This document shows, piece after piece, positions 16,568-24,588 of a stretch of 64,000 nucleotides of DNA (its first letter is position 1; every line of letters begins with the position of its first letter). The DNA lies in assembly GCF_001425085.1 (NCBI RefSeq), contig NZ_LMDN01000002.1, forward strand, positions 1 to 64,000, read 5' to 3'. The notes beneath the pieces were generated by a model. That model did no database searches. It worked only from the letters and a program-made list of their open reading frames with translations, and had not been told where the DNA came from. The stretch comes from Leifsonia sp. Root4 (GTDB lineage: Bacteria > Actinomycetota > Actinomycetes > Actinomycetales > Microbacteriaceae). Both the position numbers and the translations under genes were made by a program.

Positions 16568-17992
16568 TTACGCCGAAGCGGCCTGCGCCGCGTCATCCGC
16601 AGCACTGCCAGCACGGTTGGCGTGAACCCAACCGTCCATGTTGCGCTGCGGGGCGACGTTGATGGCCAGGGCACCGGCAGGCACGTTCTTGCGAACGACA
16701 GTTCCGGCACCCGTGTACGCTCCGTCACCAATTGTAATCGGCGCGACGAAGACCCCGTGCGACCCGGTGCGCACATGCGACCCGATCCGCGAGGAGTGCT
16801 TGTTGACGCCGTCGTAGTTGGCGAAGATCGATCCGGCGCCGATGTTGGAGTGCTCGCCGATCGTGGCATCGCCGACGTAACTCAGGTGCGGAACCTTGCT
16901 GCCCGTGCCGATCTTCGCGTTCTTCGTCTCGACGAAGGCGCCGATCTTGCCGTCGGCGCCGAGGCTGGTGCCCGGGCGCAGGAAGGCGAATGGTCCGACG
17001 GTTGCCGCGGCGCCGACCACCGCGAGCGTGGCGTCGCTGCGGCGCACCTCGGCGCCTTCGCCGATCTCGCAGTCGCGCAGGGTCGTGTCCGGGCCGATGA
17101 TCGCGCCGGTCTCGACGACCGTGGCGCCGAGGATCTGAGTGCCGGGCAGCACGGTGACGTCGGGGGCGAGCTTCGCCTTGAGGTCGATCCAGGTGCTCGC
17201 CGGGTCCTGGATGGTGACGCCGGCCAGCTGCCAGCCGCGCACGATGAGTGCGTTCAGACGCAGCCCCGCCTCGGCGAGCTGGGCGCGGTCGTTGACGCCG
17301 GCGACGAGCCACGCCTCGGCGACCGGAACGGCGCTGACGTCGGAACCGGCGGCGCGCAGCAATCCGATCACGTCGGTCAGGTACTTCTCGCCCTGGGCGT
17401 TGTCTGTGGTCAGCTTGCCGAGCTGCTCGCGCAGCGCTGCGGCAGAGAATACGTAGATTCCGGCGTTGCCCTCGCCGATGGTGAGCTGCTCCGGCGTCGC
17501 ATCCTTCTGCTCGACGATGCCGTCGAATGCGCCCGATTCGCCGCGCACAATGCGGCCGTAGCCGGTCGCGTCGTCGTAGACGGCCGACATCACGGTGGCG
17601 GATGCCGCGCTGGCACGGTGGGCGGCCACGAACTGCGCGAGCGTCTCGGCGTCGAGCAGCGGCACGTCGCCGTTGACGACGAGCACGTCGCCGTCGAAGT
17701 CCTCTGGCAGAGCCGTCATGGCCTGCTCGACGGCGCGACCGGTGCCCGGGATCTCGTCCTGGTCGACGATGATGCTCTCGGGGAGCTGGGCGGAGACGAC
17801 CTCGACGACCCGGTCACGCTCGTAACGCACGACGGTCACGACGCTCTGCGCGTCCAGTGCGGCGGCGGTGGCGAGCACGTGGCTGACCAGTGGCAGGCCA
17901 GCGATCGGGTGCAGAAGCTTCGGGAGCGAGGACTTCATTCGGGTGCCCTGCCCTGCCGCGAGGACGACGATGGCCAGCTTCTGATCGGTCAT
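16568..17992 (-). CDS. glmU: bifunctional GlmU (acetyltransferase/uridylyltransferase)
   Basis: A 474-residue cytoplasmic enzyme making UDP-GlcNAc for peptidoglycan. The N-terminal pyrophosphorylase domain has LAAGQGTRM, and the C-terminal half is a left-handed beta helix with hexapeptide repeats and the acetyl-transfer segment ANYDGVNKHSSRIG. The C-terminus ends in an Ala-rich tail as in other actinobacteria. ATG at 17992 is preferred over a TTG at 18013 because GAGAGAGGG precedes it. tRNA-Gln lies directly upstream on the same strand. Confidence 0.97.
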   Translation of the reverse strand: MTDQKLAIVVLAAGQGTRMKSSLPKLLHPIAGLPLVSHVLATAAALDAQSVVTVVRYERDRVVEVVSAQLPESIIVDQDEIPGTGRAVEQAMTALPEDFDGDVLVVNGDVPLLDAETLAQFVAAHRASAASATVMSAVYDDATGYGRIVRGESGAFDGIVEQKDATPEQLTIGEGNAGIYVFSAAALREQLGKLTTDNAQGEKYLTDVIGLLRAAGSDVSAVPVAEAWLVAGVNDRAQLAEAGLRLNALIVRGWQLAGVTIQDPASTWIDLKAKLAPDVTVLPGTQILGATVVETGAIIGPDTTLRDCEIGEGAEVRRSDATLAVVGAAATVGPFAFLRPGTSLGADGKIGAFVETKNAKIGTGSKVPHLSYVGDATIGEHSNIGAGSIFANYDGVNKHSSRIGSHVRTGSHGVFVAPITIGDGAYTGAGTVVRKNVPAGALAINVAPQRNMDGWVHANRAGSAADDAAQAASA

Positions 17993-18022
17993 GAAGACGA
18001 CCCTCTCTCTCAAACGTGAGTG

Positions 18023-18094
18023 CTCCGCCGCCAGGACTCGAACCTAGACCTAACAGCTCCAAAGGCTGTCGTGCTGCCATTACACCACGGCGGA
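18023..18094 (-). tRNA. tRNA-Gln(TTG)
   Basis: On the minus strand a 72-nt cloverleaf can be drawn. The acceptor stem is TCCGCCG/CGGCGGA, the anticodon stem ACAGC/GCTGT has loop CTTTGGA (anticodon TTG, reading CAA), and the T arm holds TTCGAGT. The discriminator base is G and no CCA is encoded. It lies between the MarR gene and glmU. Confidence 0.93.
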
Positions 18095-18222
18095 ATGCGC
18101 AGAATCGGATTCCGCGCGCCCTCCAGTCTGCCAGATCGAGCCTTCGCTTTTTGACGTCGCTGCACAGTCGTTTCGCGTCTCCGTGCGTCGGGCGGCCGGC
18201 ATCCGCCCGCGATAATAGGAGA

Positions 18223-18714
18223 ATGCCCACGAGTGATGAAGTCGACCGCATCGTCGATGCGTGGCTGCGCGAGCGCCCCGATCTGGATTTCGCGCCGCTG
18301 CAGGTGCTCTCCCGTGTCGGCCGGCTGGCCAAGCACCTCGACCGGGCCCGGCGCACCGCCTTCGCGCTCTCCGAGCTCGAATCCTCGGAGTTCGATGTGC
18401 TCTCGGCGCTCCGTCGCGCAGGCAGCCCGTTCCAGCTCTCCCCCAAGCAGTTGTTGCAGCAGACCCTGGTCTCCAGCGGCACCATGACGAACCGCATCGA
18501 CCGCCTCGTCACCCGGGAGCTCGTGCAACGCCGCACCGACCCGAACGACGGCCGCGGCATCCTGGTCGTGATGACCCCGGCCGGTCTCAGCCGGGTGGAT
18601 GCCGCCATCACCCGCCTCGTCGACGCCGAGGCCGAGCTGCTCGGCGCCCTCAGCGCACCGGAGCAGGAACGTCTCGCCGGCCTGCTCCGCAAGCTCAGCC
18701 TCGACTTCGACTGA
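18223..18714 (+). CDS. MarR-family transcriptional regulator
   Basis: A 163-residue winged-helix regulator. Recognition helix and wing are visible in LLQQTLVSSGTMTNRIDRLV followed by RRTDPNDGRGILVVMTPAG (about residues 75-120). ATG at 18223 is immediately preceded by AGGAGA. It lies 33 nt upstream of a VOC-fold protein on the same strand, so they may form an operon. The ligand is unknown. Confidence 0.92.
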   Translation: MPTSDEVDRIVDAWLRERPDLDFAPLQVLSRVGRLAKHLDRARRTAFALSELESSEFDVLSALRRAGSPFQLSPKQLLQQTLVSSGTMTNRIDRLVTRELVQRRTDPNDGRGILVVMTPAGLSRVDAAITRLVDAEAELLGALSAPEQERLAGLLRKLSLDFD

Positions 18715-18747
18715 GCGCCAGACACCCGCACCCACTCGGAGGATCGC

Positions 18748-19485
18748 ATGACCGAACCACGCGTGCTGCCGAATGAGACGACGGTTCCCCTGCTGCCGTG
18801 TGCCTTCGTCGACGAGACGCTCGAGTTCTACCAGGCGCTCGGCTTCGAGGTGACATACCGGATGACGAAGCCGTACCTGTACCTCGCGTTCCGGTTCAGC
18901 GGCATCGACCTGCACTTCGGCAAGCCACCGACCAGCTACGACCCCGCCCGTGACGACGGAGGCGGCTGCCTCGTGCTGGTCGACGCCGTCGCCCCGTACC
19001 ACGCAGCGTTCTCGGCCGCGCTGCGCGCGACATACGGCAAGGTGCTGGGCACCGGCCAGCCGCGAATCACGCGCTTCCGGCCGGGTGCGTCACGGTTCAC
19101 GGTGGTCGATCCCTCCGGAAATTCCCTGATCTTCATCCAACGCGACGAGCCCAAGGACCTCGAGTACGGCGGTGCGGCCGGGCTCACTGGGCTGGCGAAG
19201 GCACTCGACAATGCGCGCATCCTGCGGGAGTTCAAGGATGACGACCGTGCGGCGCTCCGGTCCATCACCTCGGGGCTGCGACGCCATCGGGACGGCGCGA
19301 CGGCGCTCGATCAGGCGCTGGCATTCGCGAACCTCATCGAGCTCGCCACGGAGCTGAACGAACCGGAGCCGATCGACGGCTGGCTCACCGAACTCCGCGC
19401 GATCACGCTCAGCGACACCGAGTGGCAGCGACTCGCCGGCGAGCTGCCCGCCGTCGCGAGCCGGGTGCGCCCCGCCGCTGAGTGA
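18748..19485 (+). CDS. VOC-superfamily protein with helical C-terminal extension
   Basis: 245 residues. The first 130 or so have the glyoxalase/bleomycin-resistance fold (LPCAFVDETLEFYQALGFEV at the start, FTVVDPSGNSLIFIQ at the end of the second module). The remaining ~110 residues are helical and not part of the usual single-domain VOC proteins. This type is annotated as bleomycin resistance or lactoylglutathione-lyase-like; the substrate is unknown. RBS GGAGGA precedes ATG. Its TGA stop is the first three bases of the tandem repeat array that follows. Confidence 0.8.
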   Translation: MTEPRVLPNETTVPLLPCAFVDETLEFYQALGFEVTYRMTKPYLYLAFRFSGIDLHFGKPPTSYDPARDDGGGCLVLVDAVAPYHAAFSAALRATYGKVLGTGQPRITRFRPGASRFTVVDPSGNSLIFIQRDEPKDLEYGGAAGLTGLAKALDNARILREFKDDDRAALRSITSGLRRHRDGATALDQALAFANLIELATELNEPEPIDGWLTELRAITLSDTEWQRLAGELPAVASRVRPAAE

Positions 19486-19626
19486 GCGATCCGCCCGCTG
19501 CTTGAGCGATCCACCCGCTGATCGAGCGATCCACCCGCTGCTTGAGCGATTCACCCCGCTGATTGAGCGACCCACCCCGCTGATTGAGCTTGTCGAAATC
19601 GAGGTTTCGACAAGCTCAACCAGCGG
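19483..19626. repeat. 20/21-bp tandem array ending in a 24-bp hairpin
   Basis: Five units of the type TGAGCGATCCACCCGCTGAT (19483-19502, 19503-19522, 19523-19542, 19543-19563, 19564-19584) lead into a head-to-head pair of dispersed-repeat copies (19577-19600 and 19603-19626). These pair at 22 of 24 positions around a 2-nt gap. The array fills the gap between the convergent VOC and metI genes and supplies the VOC stop codon. The units look like truncated copies of the dispersed repeat, sharing CCGCTGATTGAGC. Confidence 0.85.
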
Positions 19627-19631
19627 CGGCT

Positions 19632-20291
19632 CTAGCGGCGGAGCGCCTTGCGCGCCAGCTTGTTGCCGAGGAACTGCACAAGCTGCACGAAGATCACGAT
19701 CAGGAAGACGGCGGCCCAGGTGACCACGGGTTCGAACTGCCGGTACCCGTAGAGCTGGGCGAAGTAGCCGAGTCCTCCACCACCGATGAAGCCGGCCATT
19801 GCCGTCATGTCGATGATGGCGACCACGATGAAGGTGTAGCCGAGGATCAGCGGCCCGAGCGCTTCGGGGATCACGATCGTGCGCAGGATCCGCACAGGTC
19901 CGGCACCCATCGCCCGACCGGCCTCGATGACGCCGGGCGACACCGTGATGAGGTTCTGTTCGACGATGCGGCCGATCGCGAAGGAGGCCGCGAGCGAGAG
20001 CGCGAAGATCGCAGCGTTGTTGCCGATTCCCGTTCCGATGACGGCGCGCGTAAGCGGCTGCAGGGCGGCGATGAAGATGATGAACGGGATAGGCCTGAAG
20101 AAGTTGATCACGACGTTCAGGATCGTGAAGATCGTCTTGTTGGGAAGCAGGCTTCCCGCCCTGGTCGAGTAGAGGCCCAGGCCGAGCAGGAGTCCGCCGA
20201 GACCACCGAAGAGCAGTGTCGCCGAGACCATGTAGAGGGTCTCGAATGCGGCTTCCCAGAATTCTGGCTGGAGTTCGAGGAGCTTGTCCAT
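19632..20291 (-). CDS. metI: methionine ABC transporter permease
   Basis: A 219-residue inner-membrane permease with about five hydrophobic segments. The EAA loop (EAGRAMGAGPVRILRTIVIP) contacts the ATPase, and the N-terminal segment ETLYMVSATLLFGGLGGLLL is typical of MetI. The start ATG at 20291 overlaps the metN stop (ATGA), showing translational coupling. It is last gene of metQ-metN-metI. Confidence 0.95.
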   Translation of the reverse strand: MDKLLELQPEFWEAAFETLYMVSATLLFGGLGGLLLGLGLYSTRAGSLLPNKTIFTILNVVINFFRPIPFIIFIAALQPLTRAVIGTGIGNNAAIFALSLAASFAIGRIVEQNLITVSPGVIEAGRAMGAGPVRILRTIVIPEALGPLILGYTFIVVAIIDMTAMAGFIGGGGLGYFAQLYGYRQFEPVVTWAAVFLIVIFVQLVQFLGNKLARKALRR

Positions 20292-21316
20292 CAGCGCGCC
20301 TCCGACACTTCGGTCGTGGCGGCAATGTCGGTGAGCACGCCGTCGATGACGGCATCCTCACCCCGCAGTGCCAGCGTGAGGTGTCCGAAGGCCTTGCCCT
20401 GGATGTCGTTGATGCCGCCGTAGACGAGCTCGAACTCGATCCCGGCCTGGGCGAGCCGGAGGAACACGGATGCCTGGCTGGCGTCGCCGTCGCGGAAGGA
20501 CAGCGTGACGATGCGCCCGGCGTGGCGCTCACGCAGCACGGCGATCTCGGCCGGCGATGGCACGCCCTTGACCACTGTGCCGACGAACTTCTGGCTGGAG
20601 GCGTTCTTGGGGCTGGAGAACACGTCGAAGACCTCGCCGCTCTCGATGATGCGGCCCTTGTCCATCACTGCGACCTTGGTGGCGAGGCTCTGGATCACCT
20701 CCATCTCGTGGGTGATCACCACCATCGTCACGCCGAACTCCTCGTTGACGCGCTTGAGCAGAGCGAGCACCTCCTGCGTCGTCTCAGGGTCGAGCGCGCT
20801 TGTCGCCTCGTCGCAGAGCAGGATGCGCGGCTCGGTCGCCAGGGCGCGGGCGATGCCGACGCGCTGCTTCTGGCCTCCGGAGAGCTGCTCAGGATAGTTC
20901 TTGGCCTTCTCGCTGAGCCCGACGAACTCGAGCAGCTCGTCGACGCGAGCCTGGATTTTCTCCTTCGATGCGCCGGCGACGCGCAGCGGGTATGCCACGT
21001 TGTTCCACACCGTCTTGGCGCTGAACAGGTTGAACTGCTGGAAGATCATGCCGATGCCGAGGCGCACCGGGCGCAGCTGCTTCTCCGGCAGCCCGGCGAG
21101 CTCCTGACCGTCGACGAGGACGCTGCCACTCGTGACCGGCTCGAGGGCATTGATGAGGCGAACGAGGGTGCTCTTGCCTGCACCGGAATAGCCGATGATG
21201 CCGTAGACGTCACCGGCCTCGATGTCGAGACTCACGTCGTCGATGGCGACGACGGCGTCTCCGCCGTCCGGGTTCGGGTACGCCTTCGTGACGTGCTGCA
21301 GGCTGACAAGAGCCAT
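20291..21316 (-). CDS. metN: methionine ABC transporter ATP-binding protein
   Basis: A 341-residue ATPase. Walker A GYSGAGKST is at residues 42-50, signature LSGGQKQR, and Walker B ILLCDEATSALD. The C-terminal ~90 residues form the NIL/C2 domain that senses methionine and inhibits transport in MetN of other bacteria. ATG at 21316 has AAGGAG upstream. Coupled to metI by a 4-nt overlap and preceded by metQ. Confidence 0.96.
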   Translation of the reverse strand: MALVSLQHVTKAYPNPDGGDAVVAIDDVSLDIEAGDVYGIIGYSGAGKSTLVRLINALEPVTSGSVLVDGQELAGLPEKQLRPVRLGIGMIFQQFNLFSAKTVWNNVAYPLRVAGASKEKIQARVDELLEFVGLSEKAKNYPEQLSGGQKQRVGIARALATEPRILLCDEATSALDPETTQEVLALLKRVNEEFGVTMVVITHEMEVIQSLATKVAVMDKGRIIESGEVFDVFSSPKNASSQKFVGTVVKGVPSPAEIAVLRERHAGRIVTLSFRDGDASQASVFLRLAQAGIEFELVYGGINDIQGKAFGHLTLALRGEDAVIDGVLTDIAATTEVSEAR

Positions 21317-21377
21317 GGATACTCCTTAGCGGCGGGGCGCGGGGTGGTTGCCGGCCGCTGACTTGTTAACGGGGGGT

Positions 21378-21433
21378 GCGGCCGGGCGGGGAACCTGGCG
21401 CCATTGTGTGGCGCAGGTGCCCCGCCGGGCCGC
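21378..21433 (-). promoter_or_regulatory. large GC hairpin between metQ and metN
   Basis: Sequences beginning GCGGCCGGGCGGGG (21378) and ending CCCCGCCGGGCCGC (21433) pair over about 24 positions with a few bulges, around a short loop near 21403-21407. In the metQ-metN-metI transcript it follows metQ immediately. Such hairpins in importer operons often protect or partly terminate the upstream message so the binding protein is made in excess. That role is inferred from position. Confidence 0.55.
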
Positions 21434-21454
21434 GTGGTGATGCGGTGGCTCAGA

Positions 21455-22366
21455 TTACTTCTGGGCCTTGGTGTCTGCCTCGACCTTGGCGAGTGACTTC
21501 TCCAGGTCGGCGACCGGGGTCTGCAGCGCAACGGCGGTGTCGCCCGATGCCTCGAGCAGACCGGCCTGAACGGCCTCGTCGGTCTGGAAGATCTCGACGA
21601 GCTTTTTGTAGGTCGCGTTGTCCTTGTCCTCGGCGCGGGCGGCGAAGATGTTGACGTAGGGCAGCGCGTTGGCGTCGCTCGGGTCGTCCTGGGCGATCGC
21701 GTCGGCGAAGGTCAAGCCCGCGTCCTGCACGAAGTCGTTGTTGATGACCGCGGCGGCCACGTCGGGAAGCGAGGTGGCGGTGAGTGCGGCCTCGAGCGCG
21801 GTGACCTTGACCTTGGACTTCGCCTCGTCGACGTCGTTCAGGCCGGAGAAGATGCTGCCGCCATCCTTCAGTTCGATGAGCTTGGCGGACTGCAGCACGA
21901 GCAGGGCGCGGGCCAGGTTGCTCGCGTCATCCGGAACCGCGACGGTCTCGCCCGCGGGGATGTCGGCGACGCTGTCGTACTTGGTGGAGTAGAGGCCGAG
22001 CGGGTAGATCGCCGTCGAACCGACGACCGCGAGGTCTTCGCCGGAGGAGACGTTGTAGTCGGCGAGGTAGACGATGTGCTGGAACTGGTTAAGGTCGAGG
22101 TCACCGGCGCTGAGCGCGGGGTTCGGCTGAGCGTAGTCGCCGAAGTCGACGATCTCGACGGTGATGCCCTCGGCCTCGGCTGCGTCAACGAATGCCGGCC
22201 ACTGCGGGTCGCTCTTGCCGACAACACCGATCTTCACGGTTTCGTTGGCATCGCTGCTGCCGGAGCCGGCGGTGTCGCTCGTCGTGGCGCAACCGGCGAG
22301 AGCGGCGAGCAGGGGCAGGGCGGTGAGAGCGGCGAGGACCTTGGCGGACTTCTTCGAGATGGACAT
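21455..22366 (-). CDS. metQ: methionine-binding lipoprotein
   Basis: A 303-residue NlpA/MetQ-family substrate-binding lipoprotein. The signal peptide ends in lipobox LAGC with the modified Cys at residue 26, followed by a Ser/Gly-rich linker. The binding domain has family motifs such as VKIGVVGKSDPQW and DLDLNQFQHIVYL. ATG at 22366 is chosen because it starts the signal peptide and has AAAGGTAG upstream; the longer frame lacks these. It is first gene of metQ-metN-metI. Confidence 0.95.
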   Translation of the reverse strand: MSISKKSAKVLAALTALPLLAALAGCATTSDTAGSGSSDANETVKIGVVGKSDPQWPAFVDAAEAEGITVEIVDFGDYAQPNPALSAGDLDLNQFQHIVYLADYNVSSGEDLAVVGSTAIYPLGLYSTKYDSVADIPAGETVAVPDDASNLARALLVLQSAKLIELKDGGSIFSGLNDVDEAKSKVKVTALEAALTATSLPDVAAAVINNDFVQDAGLTFADAIAQDDPSDANALPYVNIFAARAEDKDNATYKKLVEIFQTDEAVQAGLLEASGDTAVALQTPVADLEKSLAKVEADTKAQK

Positions 22367-22567
22367 AACTACCTTTCGCTGTGGGTACCCGAGCGGCCGG
22401 TCGTCACGTATGTCGATCACGGAGTCTGATCACGTCTGGGCACAGCTTCGCCCCGGTGGTGTTCGGAGGGATTGTGTGCCGCTGCTGCGCGGGGTGATTA
22501 CAACGGTACGCGGCAAAACTGCGACCGCAGAACCACTGCGCCTCAATTCGTCACAGTTCCTGCGGCG
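22367..22567 (-). promoter_or_regulatory. metQ upstream region
   Basis: A 201-bp gap between metQ and the end of the ABC-F gene on the same strand. It holds a dyad GATCA-N7-TGATC (22415-22431), a possible operator or small hairpin, and a TGTAAT on the minus strand (plus 22498-22503) that could be a -10 without a good -35. I looked for a SAM riboswitch and did not see the conserved core. Confidence 0.3.
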
Positions 22568-24448
22568 CTATCCCTCGATCAGCTCAGATACTTCGACCCA
22601 GCGGGCTTCGTGCTCCACCACGTCACGCTCGAGCTTCTGCAGCTGGGTCGAGAGGGCGGCGAGACCGTCGTAGTCGCTCTGGTCGTGCACGGCCAACTTC
22701 TCGTGCAGCTCGACGATCTGCTGCTGCCACTTGGCGAGCTTGCGGTCGATGGATGCCAGCTCCTTCTGCGCGTTGCGGAGTTCGGCTCCGCCGATGGCCG
22801 GCTTCTTCGGGGCGTTCTTCGCCGCGGCGCCACCGCTGCCTGAGCCACTCCCGTTGCTTGTCGAAACCCCGGAGTCTCCGCCTCCGACGACGCTCGCGAA
22901 ACCGACGTTGTCGGCATCCGCCGCGACCTGCTTCTTGCGCATCTCGATGTACTGCTCGACGCCGCCGGGGAGGTGGCGGAAGTGCCCCTCGGTGACGGCG
23001 TACTGCTGGTCGGTGACGCGCTCGATCAGGTAACGGTCGTGGCTGACGACGAGGAGCGTGCCGGGGAAGGAGTCGAGGAGATCCTCCATTGCGGCGAGCA
23101 TGTCGGTGTCGAGGTCGTTGGTCGGCTCGTCGAGGATCAGAACATTCGGCTCGTCGAGCACGATCAGCAGCAGCTGCAGACGGCGCTTCTGGCCACCGGA
23201 GAGGTCCTTGACCGGGGTGGAGAGCTGCGAGCTCATGAAGCCCATGCGCTCGAGCAACTGGCCGGGCGTCATCTCCTTGCCGCCGGCGACGTAGCTCGAG
23301 CGCTGACGCCCGATGACCTCGCTGACGCGGTCGTTCTGGATCGCCTTCAGCTCGTTGAGCTGCTGGGTGAGCACGGCGACCTTGATAGTCTTGCCGCGCT
23401 TGACGGTGCCGCTGGTGGGCTGCAGGGTTCCGGCGACGAGGTTGAGCAGCGTGCTCTTGCCTGCGCCGTTGACGCCCAGGATGCCGGTGCGCTCACCCGG
23501 TGCGATCCGCCAGGTCACGTCGTTCAGCACCGTCTTGGCCGGCGAGTGCTCTGTGGCGGGGAACTTGACGGTGATGTCGATCAGGTCGACGACATCCTTG
23601 CCGAGGCGCTGCATGGCCATCGACTGCATCGAGACGGTGTCGCGGGGCGGCGGCTCGTTCTCGATCAGTTCGTTGGCGGCGTCGATGCGGAACTTGGGCT
23701 TGGCCGTGCGGGCTGGGGCGCCGCGGCGGAGCCAGGCCAGCTCCTTCTTCATCAGGTTCTGGCGCTTGGCCTCGGAGACGGCGGCGGAACGGTCGCGCTC
23801 GACGCGCTGCAGGATGTACGCCGCGTAACCACCCTCGAACGGCTCGATGATGCGGTCGTGCACCTCCCACGTGGCGTTGCAGACCTCGTCGAGGAACCAC
23901 CGGTCGTGAGTCACGACGATGAGCCCGCCGGCATCCCGCGGCCAGCGCTTCTTGAGGTGACCGGCGAGCCAGGCGATGCCCTCGACGTCGAGGTGGTTGG
24001 TCGGCTCATCGAGGAAGATCACGTCGTGGTCGCCGACGAGCAGCGCTGCGAGGGCGACGCGACGACGCTGGCCACCCGAGAGGGAGCCGATGATGCCATC
24101 CCAGGGGATGTCGCTGAGGAGGCCGCCGATGACGTCGCGCACGACGGGGTCGCCCGCCCAGACGTGCTCGTCGATGCCGCCGACAACGGCCTGGGCCACG
24201 GTCAGGCTCGAATCGACGGTGTCGGCCTGGTCGAGCATGGCGAGGCGCACGTCGCGGCGGCGTGTGACGCGGCCGCCGTCCGGTTCCATGCGCCCGGCCA
24301 GCAGGCTGAGCAGCGTGGACTTGCCATCGCCGTTGCGGCCGACGATGCCGACGCGGTCGCCCTCATTGAGCCCCACCGTCACTTCGTCGAAGATTACGCG
24401 GGTGGGGAATTCGAGGTGCAGCCTTTCGGCGCCAAGCATGTGTGCCAT
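22568..24448 (-). CDS. ABC-F family ATPase (ribosome-associated type)
   Basis: A 626-residue soluble protein with two ABC cassettes and no membrane segments. Walker A motifs are GRNGDGKST (near residue 37) and GVNGAGKST (near 320); signatures are GSLSGGQRRR and DLSGGQKRR. The linker between cassettes is charged, and the C-terminus has a Gly/Ser-rich spacer (SNGSGSGSGG) followed by a coiled coil. ABC-F proteins act on the ribosome in translation or antibiotic protection; I cannot assign the subgroup. ATG at 24448 is used; a second in-frame ATG is three codons later. Confidence 0.9.
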   Translation of the reverse strand: MAHMLGAERLHLEFPTRVIFDEVTVGLNEGDRVGIVGRNGDGKSTLLSLLAGRMEPDGGRVTRRRDVRLAMLDQADTVDSSLTVAQAVVGGIDEHVWAGDPVVRDVIGGLLSDIPWDGIIGSLSGGQRRRVALAALLVGDHDVIFLDEPTNHLDVEGIAWLAGHLKKRWPRDAGGLIVVTHDRWFLDEVCNATWEVHDRIIEPFEGGYAAYILQRVERDRSAAVSEAKRQNLMKKELAWLRRGAPARTAKPKFRIDAANELIENEPPPRDTVSMQSMAMQRLGKDVVDLIDITVKFPATEHSPAKTVLNDVTWRIAPGERTGILGVNGAGKSTLLNLVAGTLQPTSGTVKRGKTIKVAVLTQQLNELKAIQNDRVSEVIGRQRSSYVAGGKEMTPGQLLERMGFMSSQLSTPVKDLSGGQKRRLQLLLIVLDEPNVLILDEPTNDLDTDMLAAMEDLLDSFPGTLLVVSHDRYLIERVTDQQYAVTEGHFRHLPGGVEQYIEMRKKQVAADADNVGFASVVGGGDSGVSTSNGSGSGSGGAAAKNAPKKPAIGGAELRNAQKELASIDRKLAKWQQQIVELHEKLAVHDQSDYDGLAALSTQLQKLERDVVEHEARWVEVSELIEG

Positions 24449-24505
24449 ATCGCCCCCAACTCTATCGGCACCGCCTGTGCGCTCGCCCCGCGCTCACCCT
24501 CCCCT

Positions 24506-24567
24506 CGCCGAGACTGCAAGTTCGGGCGTTATGCGGCCTCTTACCGCCCGAACTTGCAGTCTCGGCG
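24506..24567. repeat. hairpin repeat copy A (CGCCGAGACTGCAAG family)
   Basis: A perfect inverted repeat with 23-nt arms (24506-24528 and 24545-24567) around a 16-nt loop. It lies 21 nt beyond the stop codon of the DUF559 gene. Copy B at 25617-25678 has the same arms with one mismatch and a related loop in the same orientation (shared TATG-GGC). On either strand there is no T-run after the stem, so it is not a standard terminator. Confidence 0.92.
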
Positions 24568-24588
24568 GGGTGGATGTCGGGCGCGGGC

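Noticed and set aside
15386-18019. 877-residue plus-strand open frame opposite prs and glmU
   Set aside because: Antisense shadow of two essential genes; low-complexity composition.
18010-19002. 330-residue open frame on the minus strand across the MarR/VOC genes
   Set aside because: It runs through a tRNA and opposite two well-supported genes; composition is that of an antisense shadow.
22367-22567. SAM riboswitch upstream of metQ
   Set aside because: No conserved SAM-I, SAM-II or SAM-IV core is visible; only a small dyad was found.
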